From JAGWRI01 sp963728785 (GTDB lineage Bacteria > Gemmatimonadota > Gemmatimonadetes > Gemmatimonadales > Gemmatimonadaceae): a stretch of DNA of 64,000 nt. This document shows, in pieces, positions 43,773 to 53,209 of the stretch (position 1 is the stretch's first letter; every line of letters starts with the position of its first letter). The position numbers and the translations under genes were made by a program. The notes beneath the pieces are model-generated. The model did no database searches, was not told the origin of the DNA, and saw nothing but the letters and a program-made list of their open reading frames with translations. The stretch is from positions 868,001 through 932,000 of the forward strand of contig CAVSKV010000004.1 of assembly GCA_963728785.1 (NCBI GenBank), given 5' to 3'.

Positions 43773-45449
43773 ATGCGGCGACTTACCTTCGCACTCGCCT
43801 TCATCCTCCCCGTCGCTGCGCCGCGTGCGCAGAGCGCTCCGCCGGTGTACACGCACGCCGATACGCTGCGCGGGTCCAATGGCCCGGCGCGCGCCTGGTG
43901 GGACGTCACGTTCTACGACCTGCATGTGCGCGTGGTCCCCGCGGACAGCAGCATCAGCGGGTGCACGGGGATCACGTACCGGGTGCTCCGTCCCGATCAG
44001 GAAATGCAGATAGACCTGCAACAGCCGATGCAGGTGGACAGCATGATCCAGAGCGGGCGCGCACTCTCCTTCCGCCGCGACGGCAGCGCGTTCTTCGTCG
44101 CGCTCGTGGCTCCGCAGCAGGTCGATGCCGAGAACACGATCACGGTGTACTTCCACGGCAAGCCGGTGGTGGCGAAGAATCCCCCGTGGGACGGTGGGTA
44201 CATATGGCGGCGGGACAGCCTGGGCAACCGCTGGGTGGCCACGGCCAACGAGGGGCTGGGCGCGAGCGCCTGGTGGCCAGACAAGGACTACTTAGCCGAC
44301 GAGCCGGACAGCCAGCGCATCGCCGTCACCGTGCCCGATCCGATGATCGACGTTTCCAACGGGCGGCTGCGCAGCACGACCCACAACGCCGACCGCACCA
44401 CGACCTACGAATGGTTCGTGCAGAACCCCATCAACAACTACGACGTCGAAGTGAACGCCGGCAGCTACGCCCACTACAGCGAGACGTACCAGGGCGAGAA
44501 CGGCCCGCTCACCATGGACTTCTGGCCGCTGGCCTACCACGTGGAAGCCGCCAAGCGGCAGTGGGCGCAGGCCGTGCCGATGATGAAGTGCTTCGAGCAC
44601 TGGTTCGGGCCGTACCCCTGGTACACGGACGGCTACAAGCTCATCGAGGCGCCGCACCTGGGCATGGAACACCAGAGCGGTGTGGCCTACGGCAACCGGT
44701 TCATGAACGGCTATCTTGGGCGCGACCTCTCGCACACCGGGCTCGGGCTGGCGTGGGACTTCATCATCGTGCACGAGAGCGCCCACGAATGGTGGGGGAA
44801 CAACATCACGATGCAGGATCAGGCCGACATGTGGATCCACGAAGGGTTCGCCAATTACGCCGAGTCGATCTACGAGGAGTGCCAGGCCGGCAAGGAGGCG
44901 GGCGCCCGGTACGTGATCGGCGTGCGTGCCAACGTGCGCAACGACCGCCCGATCGTCCCCGCCTACGGCGTCAACGCCGAAGGATCCGGCGACATGTACT
45001 ACAAGGGCGGGAACATGCTCAACACCATCCGGCAGATCGTGAACGACGACGAGAAGTGGCGCGGCATCCTGCGCGGCCTGAACAAGACGTTCTGGCACCA
45101 GACGGTGACCGGGCAGCAGGTGGAGGACTACATCAGCCGGCAGGCCGGTGTCGACCTGAGCAAGGTGTTCCAGCAGTACCTGACGACCACCGAGATCCCG
45201 AAGCTCGAATACCGCATCGCCGGCGACACGCTCTGGTCGCGGTGGGCGAACGTCGTACCCGGCTTCGACATGCCGGTGAAGATCCGGTTCGGCGGCGGAC
45301 GGTCGGCGTTCATCCGGCCGTCGGAGGACTGGCAACCGCTTGCGCTCACGGGCGCCCATGCCCTCGCGCAGCCGGGCGACTTCGCAGTAGACGACAACTT
45401 CTACGTGAACGCCGAGAACGTCGGGGCCGCCGCATCCCGTCGGCCGTGA
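43773..45449 (+). CDS. Secreted M1-family aminopeptidase
   Basis: 558 aa with a signal peptide (A-F-I-L-P-V-A-A-P-R-A-Q). An N-terminal beta-saddle domain (about residues 25-240) precedes a thermolysin-like domain. Zinc ligands are H-E-S-A-H (His334, Glu335, His338) and Glu357 in H-E-G-F-A-N-Y-A-E. The exopeptidase motif G-x-M-E-N reads G-M-E-H-Q, with His for Asn, which may alter specificity. An ATG at 43734 would extend the chain by 13 residues. The C-terminal ERAP-like domain is short, ending in a beta domain. Predicted to release N-terminal residues from peptides in the periplasm or outside the cell. Confidence 0.9.
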   Translation: MRRLTFALAFILPVAAPRAQSAPPVYTHADTLRGSNGPARAWWDVTFYDLHVRVVPADSSISGCTGITYRVLRPDQEMQIDLQQPMQVDSMIQSGRALSFRRDGSAFFVALVAPQQVDAENTITVYFHGKPVVAKNPPWDGGYIWRRDSLGNRWVATANEGLGASAWWPDKDYLADEPDSQRIAVTVPDPMIDVSNGRLRSTTHNADRTTTYEWFVQNPINNYDVEVNAGSYAHYSETYQGENGPLTMDFWPLAYHVEAAKRQWAQAVPMMKCFEHWFGPYPWYTDGYKLIEAPHLGMEHQSGVAYGNRFMNGYLGRDLSHTGLGLAWDFIIVHESAHEWWGNNITMQDQADMWIHEGFANYAESIYEECQAGKEAGARYVIGVRANVRNDRPIVPAYGVNAEGSGDMYYKGGNMLNTIRQIVNDDEKWRGILRGLNKTFWHQTVTGQQVEDYISRQAGVDLSKVFQQYLTTTEIPKLEYRIAGDTLWSRWANVVPGFDMPVKIRFGGGRSAFIRPSEDWQPLALTGAHALAQPGDFAVDDNFYVNAENVGAAASRRP

Positions 45450-45500
45450 CCGTGAGCCCAACGATCATCAACGAATTCCCCTACCCACGGAGTCGTGTTC

Positions 45501-47579
45501 ATGCCTCGCCCCGCTGACGGTCTGCGCACTGCGCTGGCGCTCGTGTTGGTCGCATTCGTCTCGTCGTGCACACTCAAACAGGCCCCTCCATCCGCCGGTG
45601 ACGCCCTCCCGCCGCTCAAAGTGGTGGACGTCGCCTATATGGACACTGCGGTCAAGGCGTGCAACGACTTCTTCGAGTTCGCCAACGGCGCGTGGCTCAA
45701 GAGCGATACGATCCCGGCGGCGTATTCTTCAACCGGCGTGTTTAAGGACATGGCCGACCGCAACGAACTGGTCGTGCGGTCGGTGCTCGAGGACGCCGAA
45801 GCGGCGCGCGCCACGCTCTCCGACACGAGCACGCAGCACAAGCTCGGCACCTTCTACGCCACCTGCATGGATTCCACGGCCGCCGACTCGGCGGGGCTCG
45901 GCCCGCTCGAGCCCACGCTCGCCGCCATCGACTCGGTCGACGGACAGCCGTCGCTGCTCGCCACCGCGGCGCGTCTCCAGATGAACGGGGCCAACGTCCT
46001 GTTCACCTACTACCCGTCGGTGAACGTCCACGATGCAGCGCACTACATTGCCGATGTCGACCGCGGCGGCCTGGGGCTTCCCGACCGCGACTATTACCTG
46101 AACCCGGCGGCGTCGGCCGATTCGATGCGACGGGCGTACGTGGTCCACGTCGCGAAGATGTTCTCCCTCGCCGGCGAGGATTCGAGTGCCGCGGCCGCCG
46201 ATGCCAAGCGCGTGATGGCCGTGGAAACCGAGATGGCCAGGGCCCAGCTGTCGCGCGTAGCGCGCCGCGACCCGAAGGCTTCAGACCATCCGATGGCGCT
46301 TGGTGACCTCGCCAGGCTGACGCCCAGCGTGCAGTGGGCCTCCTACTTCCACGACGTCGGCGTCACCGTGCCGCTGGCCAGGCTGAACGTCGACGAACCG
46401 GCCTATATGAAGGCGTTGAACGCGCTGCTGGCGAGCCGCCCGCTGGACGATTGGCGCGCCTACCTGCGCTACCATGCGTTGTCCAACGCGGCACCCTGGC
46501 TCTCGTCGCCCTTCGTCAACGAGAACTTCGCGTTCAGGTCGCGGTTCACCGGGGCAAAGCAGCTGCTGCCACGGTGGAAACGCTGCCTGCGCGCTACCGA
46601 CGGCGAGATGGGCGAGGCGCTGGGCCAGGCGTACGTGGCCAGGACCTTCCCGCCCGAGGCCAAGGCCAAGGCCACGCAGGTCATCCACGACGTCCGCGCC
46701 GCCTTCAAGCAGCGCCTCATGCAGCTCACCTGGATGTCCGACTCGACGCGCGCCCACGCGCTCGACAAGCTGGCCAGGATGCACGAGAAGATCGGATACC
46801 CGGACAAATGGCGTGACTACGGAAAGCTTCGGGTGAGCGACCAGCCATTCGTACTGAACGTGATGGCTGCCGACCGGTTCGAGTGGAACCGCGTGGCCGA
46901 CCGGCCGGGACAGCCGGTGGACACCACCGAATGGGACATCACGGTGCCCACGGTGAACGCGTACTACGACCCGACCAAGAACGAAATGGTGTTCCCGGCG
47001 GGCGCGCTCGTCCCCCAGACCTTCGATCCCAAGGCCGACGACGGCGCCAACTACGGATCGCTGGGCGGCAGCTGGGCGGGGCACGAGCAGACCCACGGGT
47101 TCGACGACGAGGGCCGCCACTACGATGCCCAGGGGAACCTCCGCGACTGGTGGACGCCGGCCGACGCCAAGCGGTTCAGTGTGCAGGCGCAACTCGATGC
47201 CAAGCAGTATGACGGTTACATCCAGGTGGACACCTTCCACGTGAACGGCGAGTTGACGCTCGGCGAGAACATCGCCGACTACGGTGGGGCGCTCACGGGA
47301 TACGACGCGTTGCAAGCCGCTCTGGCCCGCGACGGCCGTCCTGGGTTGATCGACGGGTTCACGCCCGAGCAGAGATTCTTCATTTCGTTCGCACAGAGCT
47401 TCCGGTCGCACACGCGTCCCGAGGAGCTGCGCAGCCGCGTCACCGTCGATCCGCACTCGCCCGAACGCTGGCGCGTGAACGGCCCGCTGTCCGACATGGA
47501 AGCGTTCGCCAAAGCGTTCGGCTGCAAGCCGGGCGATCCGATGGTACGGTTGCGCGACGTCGTGCCGAACATCTGGTAG
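45501..47579 (+). CDS. M13-family (neprilysin/PepO) metalloendopeptidase lipoprotein
   Basis: 692 aa from the ATG at 45501 (GTG at 45495 is an alternative). The signal peptide ends F-V-S-S-C, a lipobox. The M13 N-terminal domain begins C-N-D-F-F-E-F-A-N-G-A-W. The substrate-binding V-N-A-Y-Y motif, zinc site H-E-Q-T-H (His528, Glu529, His532) and third ligand Glu589 in G-E-N-I-A-D are intact, and the chain ends N-I-W as in the family. It starts 51 nt after the M1 gene and octamer array 3 begins right after its stop. An oligopeptide endopeptidase role fits the neighbouring aminopeptidases. Confidence 0.93.
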   Translation: MPRPADGLRTALALVLVAFVSSCTLKQAPPSAGDALPPLKVVDVAYMDTAVKACNDFFEFANGAWLKSDTIPAAYSSTGVFKDMADRNELVVRSVLEDAEAARATLSDTSTQHKLGTFYATCMDSTAADSAGLGPLEPTLAAIDSVDGQPSLLATAARLQMNGANVLFTYYPSVNVHDAAHYIADVDRGGLGLPDRDYYLNPAASADSMRRAYVVHVAKMFSLAGEDSSAAAADAKRVMAVETEMARAQLSRVARRDPKASDHPMALGDLARLTPSVQWASYFHDVGVTVPLARLNVDEPAYMKALNALLASRPLDDWRAYLRYHALSNAAPWLSSPFVNENFAFRSRFTGAKQLLPRWKRCLRATDGEMGEALGQAYVARTFPPEAKAKATQVIHDVRAAFKQRLMQLTWMSDSTRAHALDKLARMHEKIGYPDKWRDYGKLRVSDQPFVLNVMAADRFEWNRVADRPGQPVDTTEWDITVPTVNAYYDPTKNEMVFPAGALVPQTFDPKADDGANYGSLGGSWAGHEQTHGFDDEGRHYDAQGNLRDWWTPADAKRFSVQAQLDAKQYDGYIQVDTFHVNGELTLGENIADYGGALTGYDALQAALARDGRPGLIDGFTPEQRFFISFAQSFRSHTRPEELRSRVTVDPHSPERWRVNGPLSDMEAFAKAFGCKPGDPMVRLRDVVPNIW

Positions 47580-47610
47580 GACGGTCGGACAGTCGGACAG
47601 TCGGGCAGTC
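47580..47610 (-). repeat. Octamer tandem array 3 (GGACAGTC on +)
   Basis: Directly after the M13 stop: a partial GACGGTC, two GGACAGTC units and GGGCAGTC; the next 25 nt (TGGCAGAC, AGACGGAT, AGACCG) are degenerate relatives. The order of units (two GGACAGTC then GGGCAGTC) is the same as in array 2 after ftsA, 35 kb away. Confidence 0.88.
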
Positions 47611-47668
47611 TGGCAGACAGACGGATAGACCGCGGGAAGGCGGCAACGTCATAATGGAGAGGCATAGC

Positions 47669-48186
47669 ATGAGAGGGATCGGAAGGCATTTCGGGTGGCG
47701 ATTTGGAATCGCCACCGGCGTCTGCCTGACCCTGGCCGCGGCGGCGCCCGCGCCCAGGGTCGGACCCCGGCATGGCGCAGTCGTAATTGTGGGAGGAGGA
47801 GATCTCGGCCCGGAAATCTGGCACCGGTTCATCGTCCGTGGCGCGCGCGACGGCAACGGGATCATCGTGGCTCCGGCCTACGAAAAGGGGTTCGGCTTCC
47901 TGCAAGGAGTGGGAATTGATCAGCACGTCGTGGCGCGCGAGCAATTGGCCGACCTGGCCGATTCGCTCCTGCCGCGCTTCCCCGACCTCCTCGGCATGTC
48001 GGAGGACGAAGGCACGGCCTGGGTGGTCCTGGGCGACACCGCCACGATCATCACCCGCGACAAGGCGTTCGTTTATGGTGGACACGATTCCACCGATTTC
48101 GGCAAGCCGTTCCTCACGCTCTATCCGGGCGACCGCTACGACCTCGCCGCGCTCATCGCACAGCGCCCGGGAGCCACCGTCCAGCG
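47669..48186 (+). pseudogene. Cyanophycinase-like protein with internal deletion
   Basis: Start chosen at the ATG at 47669 because GGAGAGG lies 6 nt upstream; ATG 47654 is in frame too. A signal peptide leads to G-A-V-V-I-V-G-G-G-D-L-G-P-E-I, the first strand and helix of peptidase S51/cyanophycinase. Immediately after come V-R-G-A-R-D-G-N, G-F-G-F-L-Q-G-V-G-I-D-Q-H and D-E-G-T-A-W-V-V, which in intact enzymes lie over 100 residues later. The missing middle contains the catalytic Ser in the G-T-S-A-G motif, so this cannot be active. The frame then leaves the family at about 48186, where a beta-lactamase fragment begins, and closes at 48418 in meaningless sequence. Confidence 0.65.
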
Positions 48187-48567
48187 GTTCGTCCCCAGCG
48201 CCTGTTCACGCCCATCGGCGCACACCGCACCGTGGCCGGGGACGACGGCGCGTTCCAGGGCGACGTGGACGAACTCTATCGCTGGGACCTGGGGCTGCTT
48301 GATTACCCGGCGTTCACGGCGGCAGGGCGCGACAGCGCGTTGGTTTCCGGGGGCAACCGATCCTCCCCCGATGGGCTCGGCTGGCACGTCGATACCTTCC
48401 GCGGCCTCCGGCGCGTGAGTGAGTACGGCACGCCCGACGGGGGTCGCAACGCGTTCGTACGGTTCCCGGCTCGGCGCGCCGCGATCATAATCGTGACGGA
48501 CGGCGATCGGGTGGACGCGAAGGGGCTGGCCGATCGCATCGCTGCTCGCTTGCTGGACGGAGGGTAG
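48187..48567 (+). pseudogene. C-terminal fragment of a class C beta-lactamase-like hydrolase
   Basis: In a different frame from the preceding fragment, R-L-F-T-P-I-G-A-H-R-T, D-E-L-Y-R-W-D-L-G-L-L and G-L-G-W-H-V-D-T through the final strand (A-I-I-I-V-T-D-G-D) match the last third of serine beta-lactamase-like (penicillin-binding-type) hydrolases. S-x-x-K and Y-x-N catalytic motifs, which lie upstream in intact proteins, are absent. It ends with a proper stop at 48567. The junction is within a few bases of the cyanophycinase break. Confidence 0.65.
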
Positions 48568-48673
48568 CAAGATTTCATTGACGCGCCGCAGCGCGGGTCC
48601 ACTTGCCCTCCGGCGCTCGCATCGCTCTAATGCGGGTAGCCCGTCGGCCAGATTCTCCTCACACGGAACACCC

Positions 48674-51103
48674 ATGCGACTCTCGATCGCCACCGCCTGC
48701 CTCGTCCTCGTCGCCGCCACGGCGTCGGCGCAGACCAACACCGCGCTCATGGCGGTGGACCACTATGCCCGCTCGCACGACTACGACCTGATCCACCAGC
48801 GCATCGTCGTCTCCGACTTCAACTGGGACTCGACGTCGTTCAAGGGCGTGGTGACGACCACGCTCGTTGCGCGGCGCCCCGGCCTGGACTCGATCATCCT
48901 CGACGAGGGCGCGCTGCTCGAGAACACCAAGGTCACCGGTCCGAATGGCCGGCTCGTCCGGATGGCACGGCACGGCGACACGCTGGTCGTCTTCCCGTCG
49001 CGGCCGGCGGCGTTCGGCGACACCGTGGTGTTCACGGTGGCGTACGACGGCAAGGTGGACAACGGGCGTGGGCTCACCTACATCAGCCCCGACGGTCTCG
49101 CGCACCGGCCCCGCCAGATCTGGAGCCAGGGCGAGGACATGGACAACCACTTCTGGTTCCCGACCTACGACTTTCCCAACGACAAGGCGTCGTGGGAACT
49201 CGTTGCGACCGTGGACAAGGGGGACGTGGCGGTATCCAACGGCCGCCTGGTGTCGGACGTGGCGCGCGGCGCCACGCACACCATGACGTGGCGCGAAGAC
49301 CTGCCGTCGGCCACGTACCTCGTGTCGCTCGTCGTGGGGCCATTCGCCAAGATACACGACGATTGGAAGGGCGTGCCGGTGGACTACTACGTCTACCATG
49401 CCGACAGCGCCAAGGCCTGGCGGCTGTTCCACCATACGCCGGACATGATCGACACCTACTCGCGGCTCACCGGGGTGAAGTATCCGTGGGCCAAGTATGC
49501 GCAAACCACCGTGGCCGATTTCTTCGGCGGCATGGAGAACGTGAGCGCCACGACCCTCGTCGACTGGCTGCCCGACGACCGCGCGTACATGGACCGCCCG
49601 TGGTACCTGTGGCTCCTCATCCCGCACGAGCTGGCCCACCAGTGGTTCGGCGATTTCGTGACCACCGAGGACTGGGCCAATCTCTGGCTCAACGAGGGGT
49701 TCGCCGAGTTCATGCCGGGCCAGTACTGGGGCCAGAAGCTGGGCGCCCACGCGGCCCAGGACTATTACAGCGACGAATACCGACAGTTCGTGAACACCGA
49801 CGCCCGCCGCCCGATGGCCCTGGCGTCATACCAGTCTGATAATATCTATCCCAAGGGCGCGCTCGTCCTCCAGATGCTCCAGGACTATCTGGGGGCGCAG
49901 CGCTTCTGGGCTTCCATCCACACCTATCTGACCGGCCACGCGGCCGGCAATGCCACGTCGGACGACCTGCGGCAGGCGGTACTCGCCGCCACGGGCGAGA
50001 ACCTGGACTGGTTCTGGAGCGAGTGGGTGTACGGCGCGGGCTATCCCAAGTTCGACGTTGCGGCGTCGTACGACAGCGCGGCCCACACGCTCGCCCTGCA
50101 CGTGCAGCAGACCCAGCAGGACACGCTCAAGCCCGACCGCAACGGCGTCGAGTTCCACGTGGCCGACGTGTTCCGCATGCCGGTAACCATCCGCGTCGGT
50201 ACCGCGCAGGGCGACGTGGTGGCCCACGCGCAACTCGACGCCCGGGACCAGACGATCACCGTCGCAGGTGTGAAGAGCGTGCCCACGATGGTGGTGTTCG
50301 ACGATGGGAACCACGTGCTCAAGGGGCTCACCTTCGACGAGCCCACGCCGTGGCTCGCCGCCCAGCTCGCGCACGACCCCAACCTCTGGAACCGCGAATG
50401 GGCGATCGCCCAGCTCGCGGCGCGTCCCGCCGACACCGGCGCCGGAGTGGCGCTGACCAACGCAGCGCTCCACGCCGACTACTTTCTCACGCGCCAACAG
50501 GCAGTGATGGCGCTGGCCGGCTTCGCGGCCGGTGACGCGCTGGACGCCGTGGCCCAAGCTGCGCACGACACGTCGGCTGCGGTGCGGGCCGCTGCGGTGT
50601 CGGCGCTCGGGCAGTTGGGCGGCGAACACGCCGTGGGGCTGATTCGTGATGCATTCGCCCACGACACCAGCTACGAAGTGGGGGCGGCGGCCGTGGTGGC
50701 CCTCGCCCGCGCCGACTCCGCAGGCGCTCACGCCGTGATCGTTCAGGCTCTCGGCACCCCCTCCTATCGCGAAACGGTCCGCCACTCGGCGCTACAGGCG
50801 ATCGCTCAACTCAACGACACGGCCCGTACGGCCGATGTCGAGCGGCTGTTGGACCTGGACGGCGCGCCCTCGCAGGTGCTTGGAGTGTTCGCGGCACGGG
50901 GCGACACGGCCGCACTCGACATCCTGGTCCGCCATCTGAACGACGAACGTGCCGGCGTGCGCCGCTACGTGCTGCAGGGGTTCAGGGTCGCGCTGTCGCA
51001 ACCCGACCACGCCGCCGTCATGGCGCGGCTCAAGAGCGCGGTGGCCGGCGTCACGCACGCCGACACACGGAAGTCCGTGGAGGCGCTGATCGCGAAACCG
51101 TAA
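48674..51103 (+). CDS. Secreted M1 aminopeptidase with C-terminal HEAT repeats
   Basis: 809 aa with a signal peptide (T-A-C-L-V-L-V-A-A-T-A-S-A-Q). The N-terminal beta-saddle is followed by the G-G-M-E-N motif and zinc site H-E-L-A-H (His318, Glu319, His322) with the third ligand in N-E-G-F-A-E-F (about Glu341). Residues about 580-800 form repeated A-x-x-A-L-x-x-L helix pairs, consistent with HEAT/PBS-type repeats replacing the usual ERAP1-like domain. It differs from the M1 at 43773 in having the standard G-x-M-E-N, so the two are likely not redundant. Codons near 49834-49845 (S-D-N-I-Y) are A/T rich. Confidence 0.92.
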   Translation: MRLSIATACLVLVAATASAQTNTALMAVDHYARSHDYDLIHQRIVVSDFNWDSTSFKGVVTTTLVARRPGLDSIILDEGALLENTKVTGPNGRLVRMARHGDTLVVFPSRPAAFGDTVVFTVAYDGKVDNGRGLTYISPDGLAHRPRQIWSQGEDMDNHFWFPTYDFPNDKASWELVATVDKGDVAVSNGRLVSDVARGATHTMTWREDLPSATYLVSLVVGPFAKIHDDWKGVPVDYYVYHADSAKAWRLFHHTPDMIDTYSRLTGVKYPWAKYAQTTVADFFGGMENVSATTLVDWLPDDRAYMDRPWYLWLLIPHELAHQWFGDFVTTEDWANLWLNEGFAEFMPGQYWGQKLGAHAAQDYYSDEYRQFVNTDARRPMALASYQSDNIYPKGALVLQMLQDYLGAQRFWASIHTYLTGHAAGNATSDDLRQAVLAATGENLDWFWSEWVYGAGYPKFDVAASYDSAAHTLALHVQQTQQDTLKPDRNGVEFHVADVFRMPVTIRVGTAQGDVVAHAQLDARDQTITVAGVKSVPTMVVFDDGNHVLKGLTFDEPTPWLAAQLAHDPNLWNREWAIAQLAARPADTGAGVALTNAALHADYFLTRQQAVMALAGFAAGDALDAVAQAAHDTSAAVRAAAVSALGQLGGEHAVGLIRDAFAHDTSYEVGAAAVVALARADSAGAHAVIVQALGTPSYRETVRHSALQAIAQLNDTARTADVERLLDLDGAPSQVLGVFAARGDTAALDILVRHLNDERAGVRRYVLQGFRVALSQPDHAAVMARLKSAVAGVTHADTRKSVEALIAKP

Positions 51104-51143
51104 TCTCGGGGCGGCGGGCCGGTGCTCGCCGCTTCAACGCCCG

Positions 51144-52940
51144 TTACTGCCCGTACGGCAGTCGGAAGATGGCCAGTTGCGGCCGCAGCGACGCAGCGAG
51201 GGCGCGGGATCCGGGTGCCGAGAAGCGCAGCGTCACGGCGGCGGCGGACGCCGGCGTGTCGAGCCGGTAGAACGCGCCGGTGCCGGGCGGCATGCCGGCG
51301 GGCGTCGAGTCGCTGGTGATCGACATGAGCCGCAGCGGCACGGCGTACGGGATGGAAGCCGATGGGCCCGACGTCGCGAACAGCCGCGCCCAGACCTGGT
51401 GCAGGTTGCGCGTCAGGAACCGGTCGGCCGGTGGCGCCGTGTTCCGGGGCAGGCCGGGGAGGCTGTCCGTATAGAGCGCGAGGCCGAAGTTGGCGAACAG
51501 GACGGGGAACGCTTGGCCGGAGGCCGCCTCTATCCCAGCCACTCCCACCGAGGACGAGTTCTCGATCTTCTTGTAGATGCCGGCGCCATACTGGTCGCCC
51601 AGCCAGTGGACGAGCGCCCAGTCGCCCCCGCGCCAGCTGAACCCGGCGTCGGCGTCACTATGGAGTGTGACGCTGGCCGTGTCTGGTTTGAGTGCGTACT
51701 CGTACGAATCGTACAGGAATCCGTTCACGAATCCCTGCGACGAGTCGGGAAACAGCTGTGATGGATCGCTGCGGCACGCCGGCGGCGGGCACCGGCTCTC
51801 GTAATACAGCGATCCCAGTTCCTCGGCCGCGATGCTCATCCCCTCGTCCAACCAGCCCGCCTGCGGCGACCCGCCGCCCAGGACGACGTGCCGCGAGAAG
51901 CTGATCAGATGTTGGAGTTCGTGCAGGAATGTGGCCGGCGTGCTGGACATGACGGCGCTGACGGTATGCGCGCAGCTCACAGAAGCGCCGGGGTCGGGCA
52001 CGATCGAGTAGAACACCTCGCCGTGGTTGGAATTCGGGTCGGACGCTCCGTCGAAATCCACCGGGTCGAAGAAGCCGAGCACGTAGCCCTGGGCCGCGCA
52101 TACGTCGCGCGGCGTGTCGGCGTTCACCACCGGCGACATGAGCATGATCACTCGACCGTTCTGGTCCACGTCCGAAGGCTGGCCGAACGCCGTCGTGTCG
52201 ATTGGGTACAGCGTCTGGTCGAAATACGCGCCGATCTGCTGTACCTGTGAGACGGAGAAGCCTTGCGACGGCGCGAGCGTGTCGATGTACAGGAGCACGT
52301 TGCCGCCCACGTAGCGAAGCTGGGCGGCCACCGTCTTCCACGAGCCGCTCGCTGAGGAGAGCGACGAGCGGACGTGGAAGCTGCGCACGCTGCCTGCGGG
52401 CGGCGGTGCGACGGTGGCCGCAATCGAAAGCGACATGGCGCGCAGCGATGTGCTCCGAAACGCGCCCGCCTCGGCCATCCGCGCGCCGTTCGCCCGGAGC
52501 GCGCCGTCGAACGCCGCTTGCCGAGCGTTCGGGGCGATCGGCGGGAGTGTGCCTGCAACGGCCGCGCCGGCCGGTACGAGCGCAGCCGATGGCACGGCTG
52601 CGGGCGACGGCGCGGTATTGGTGGCAGAGAGCGCGTACGACACCGGGGAGTTACCACCCTGGTCGGTCGCGAACTCGGGGACCACGAGATAGCTCGCCCC
52701 GGCGCCCGCCAATATGATCGTGGTTCCGCCGTTGCTGCAATCGATGCGCGCTGTCTGCGCGACGGGCAGCCGCAGTGTGTCCGCGATCAGGCAGGGCGCG
52801 ACCGTCGCATCGGCCGTGGCCGGATTGGTCACGCGGTCTCCGGTAGCGCCACCGCCGCAGCCGGCCAACGCAGCGGCAACGCCGAGCATGGGCGCGCGGA
52901 CACCGAGGGCGCGAATGGTCGAGCGGGTGGGGTGGGGCAT
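51144..52940 (-). CDS. Zinc protease lipoprotein, M30 (hyicolysin)-like
   Basis: 598 aa from the ATG at 52940: M-P-H-P-T-R-S then a hydrophobic stretch ending A-L-A-G-C (lipobox). Residues about 30-190 are Ala/Pro-rich and beta-like; the catalytic part has F-L-H-E-L-Q-H-L-I (His340, Glu341, His344) and a downstream W-L-D-E-G-M-S-I-A-A-E, the likely third ligand as in M30 proteases. An in-frame extension upstream to 53273 passes through a C-rich simple repeat coding for poly-Pro and is rejected as start. A candidate promoter lies at 53076-53103. Convergent with the M1/HEAT gene. Confidence 0.75.
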   Translation of the reverse strand: MPHPTRSTIRALGVRAPMLGVAAALAGCGGGATGDRVTNPATADATVAPCLIADTLRLPVAQTARIDCSNGGTTIILAGAGASYLVVPEFATDQGGNSPVSYALSATNTAPSPAAVPSAALVPAGAAVAGTLPPIAPNARQAAFDGALRANGARMAEAGAFRSTSLRAMSLSIAATVAPPPAGSVRSFHVRSSLSSASGSWKTVAAQLRYVGGNVLLYIDTLAPSQGFSVSQVQQIGAYFDQTLYPIDTTAFGQPSDVDQNGRVIMLMSPVVNADTPRDVCAAQGYVLGFFDPVDFDGASDPNSNHGEVFYSIVPDPGASVSCAHTVSAVMSSTPATFLHELQHLISFSRHVVLGGGSPQAGWLDEGMSIAAEELGSLYYESRCPPPACRSDPSQLFPDSSQGFVNGFLYDSYEYALKPDTASVTLHSDADAGFSWRGGDWALVHWLGDQYGAGIYKKIENSSSVGVAGIEAASGQAFPVLFANFGLALYTDSLPGLPRNTAPPADRFLTRNLHQVWARLFATSGPSASIPYAVPLRLMSITSDSTPAGMPPGTGAFYRLDTPASAAAVTLRFSAPGSRALAASLRPQLAIFRLPYGQ

Positions 52941-52953
52941 CAACGACGGGCAG

Positions 52954-52992
52954 GGCGGGGGGGGCGGGGGCGGGGGCGGGGGCGGGGGCGGT
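52954..52992. repeat. GGGGGC simple repeat in the 5' leader of the M30-like gene
   Basis: A run of about five hexamers GGGGGC with one expanded G8 stretch on the plus strand (poly-C on the mRNA strand), from 14 nt before the ATG at 52940. Its unit length is a multiple of three for whole hexamers, but single-base slippage in the G8 run would change leader length. It occupies the ribosome-binding region of the M30-like gene. Confidence 0.85.
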
Positions 52993-53075
52993 CCACGTGA
53001 TAGCGCACCGGGGCGGCGAAAGTTCCGGAGGCCGCAACGATTCCAAGGTATGCGTTTGCCGACCGGTCTGCCACG

Positions 53076-53103
53076 TTGTAAGGGAACAGGGTAGGTCTCG
53101 CAA
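53076..53103 (-). promoter_or_regulatory. Candidate promoter for the M30-like gene
   Basis: Minus strand TTGCGA (53103-53098), 16-nt spacer, TTACAA (53081-53076). It lies about 136 nt before the ATG, with the G-rich repeat between. Confidence 0.4.
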
Positions 53104-53209
53104 CGGCCGAAGGTCGGGGCGCAATCACAGCGCCGCTCAGCGCGCTCGGCATACTTTGCTTCGAAGCGTGCCGACACGCTGTGCGGGGGCGCACCGTGAT
53201 GGATGAGGA

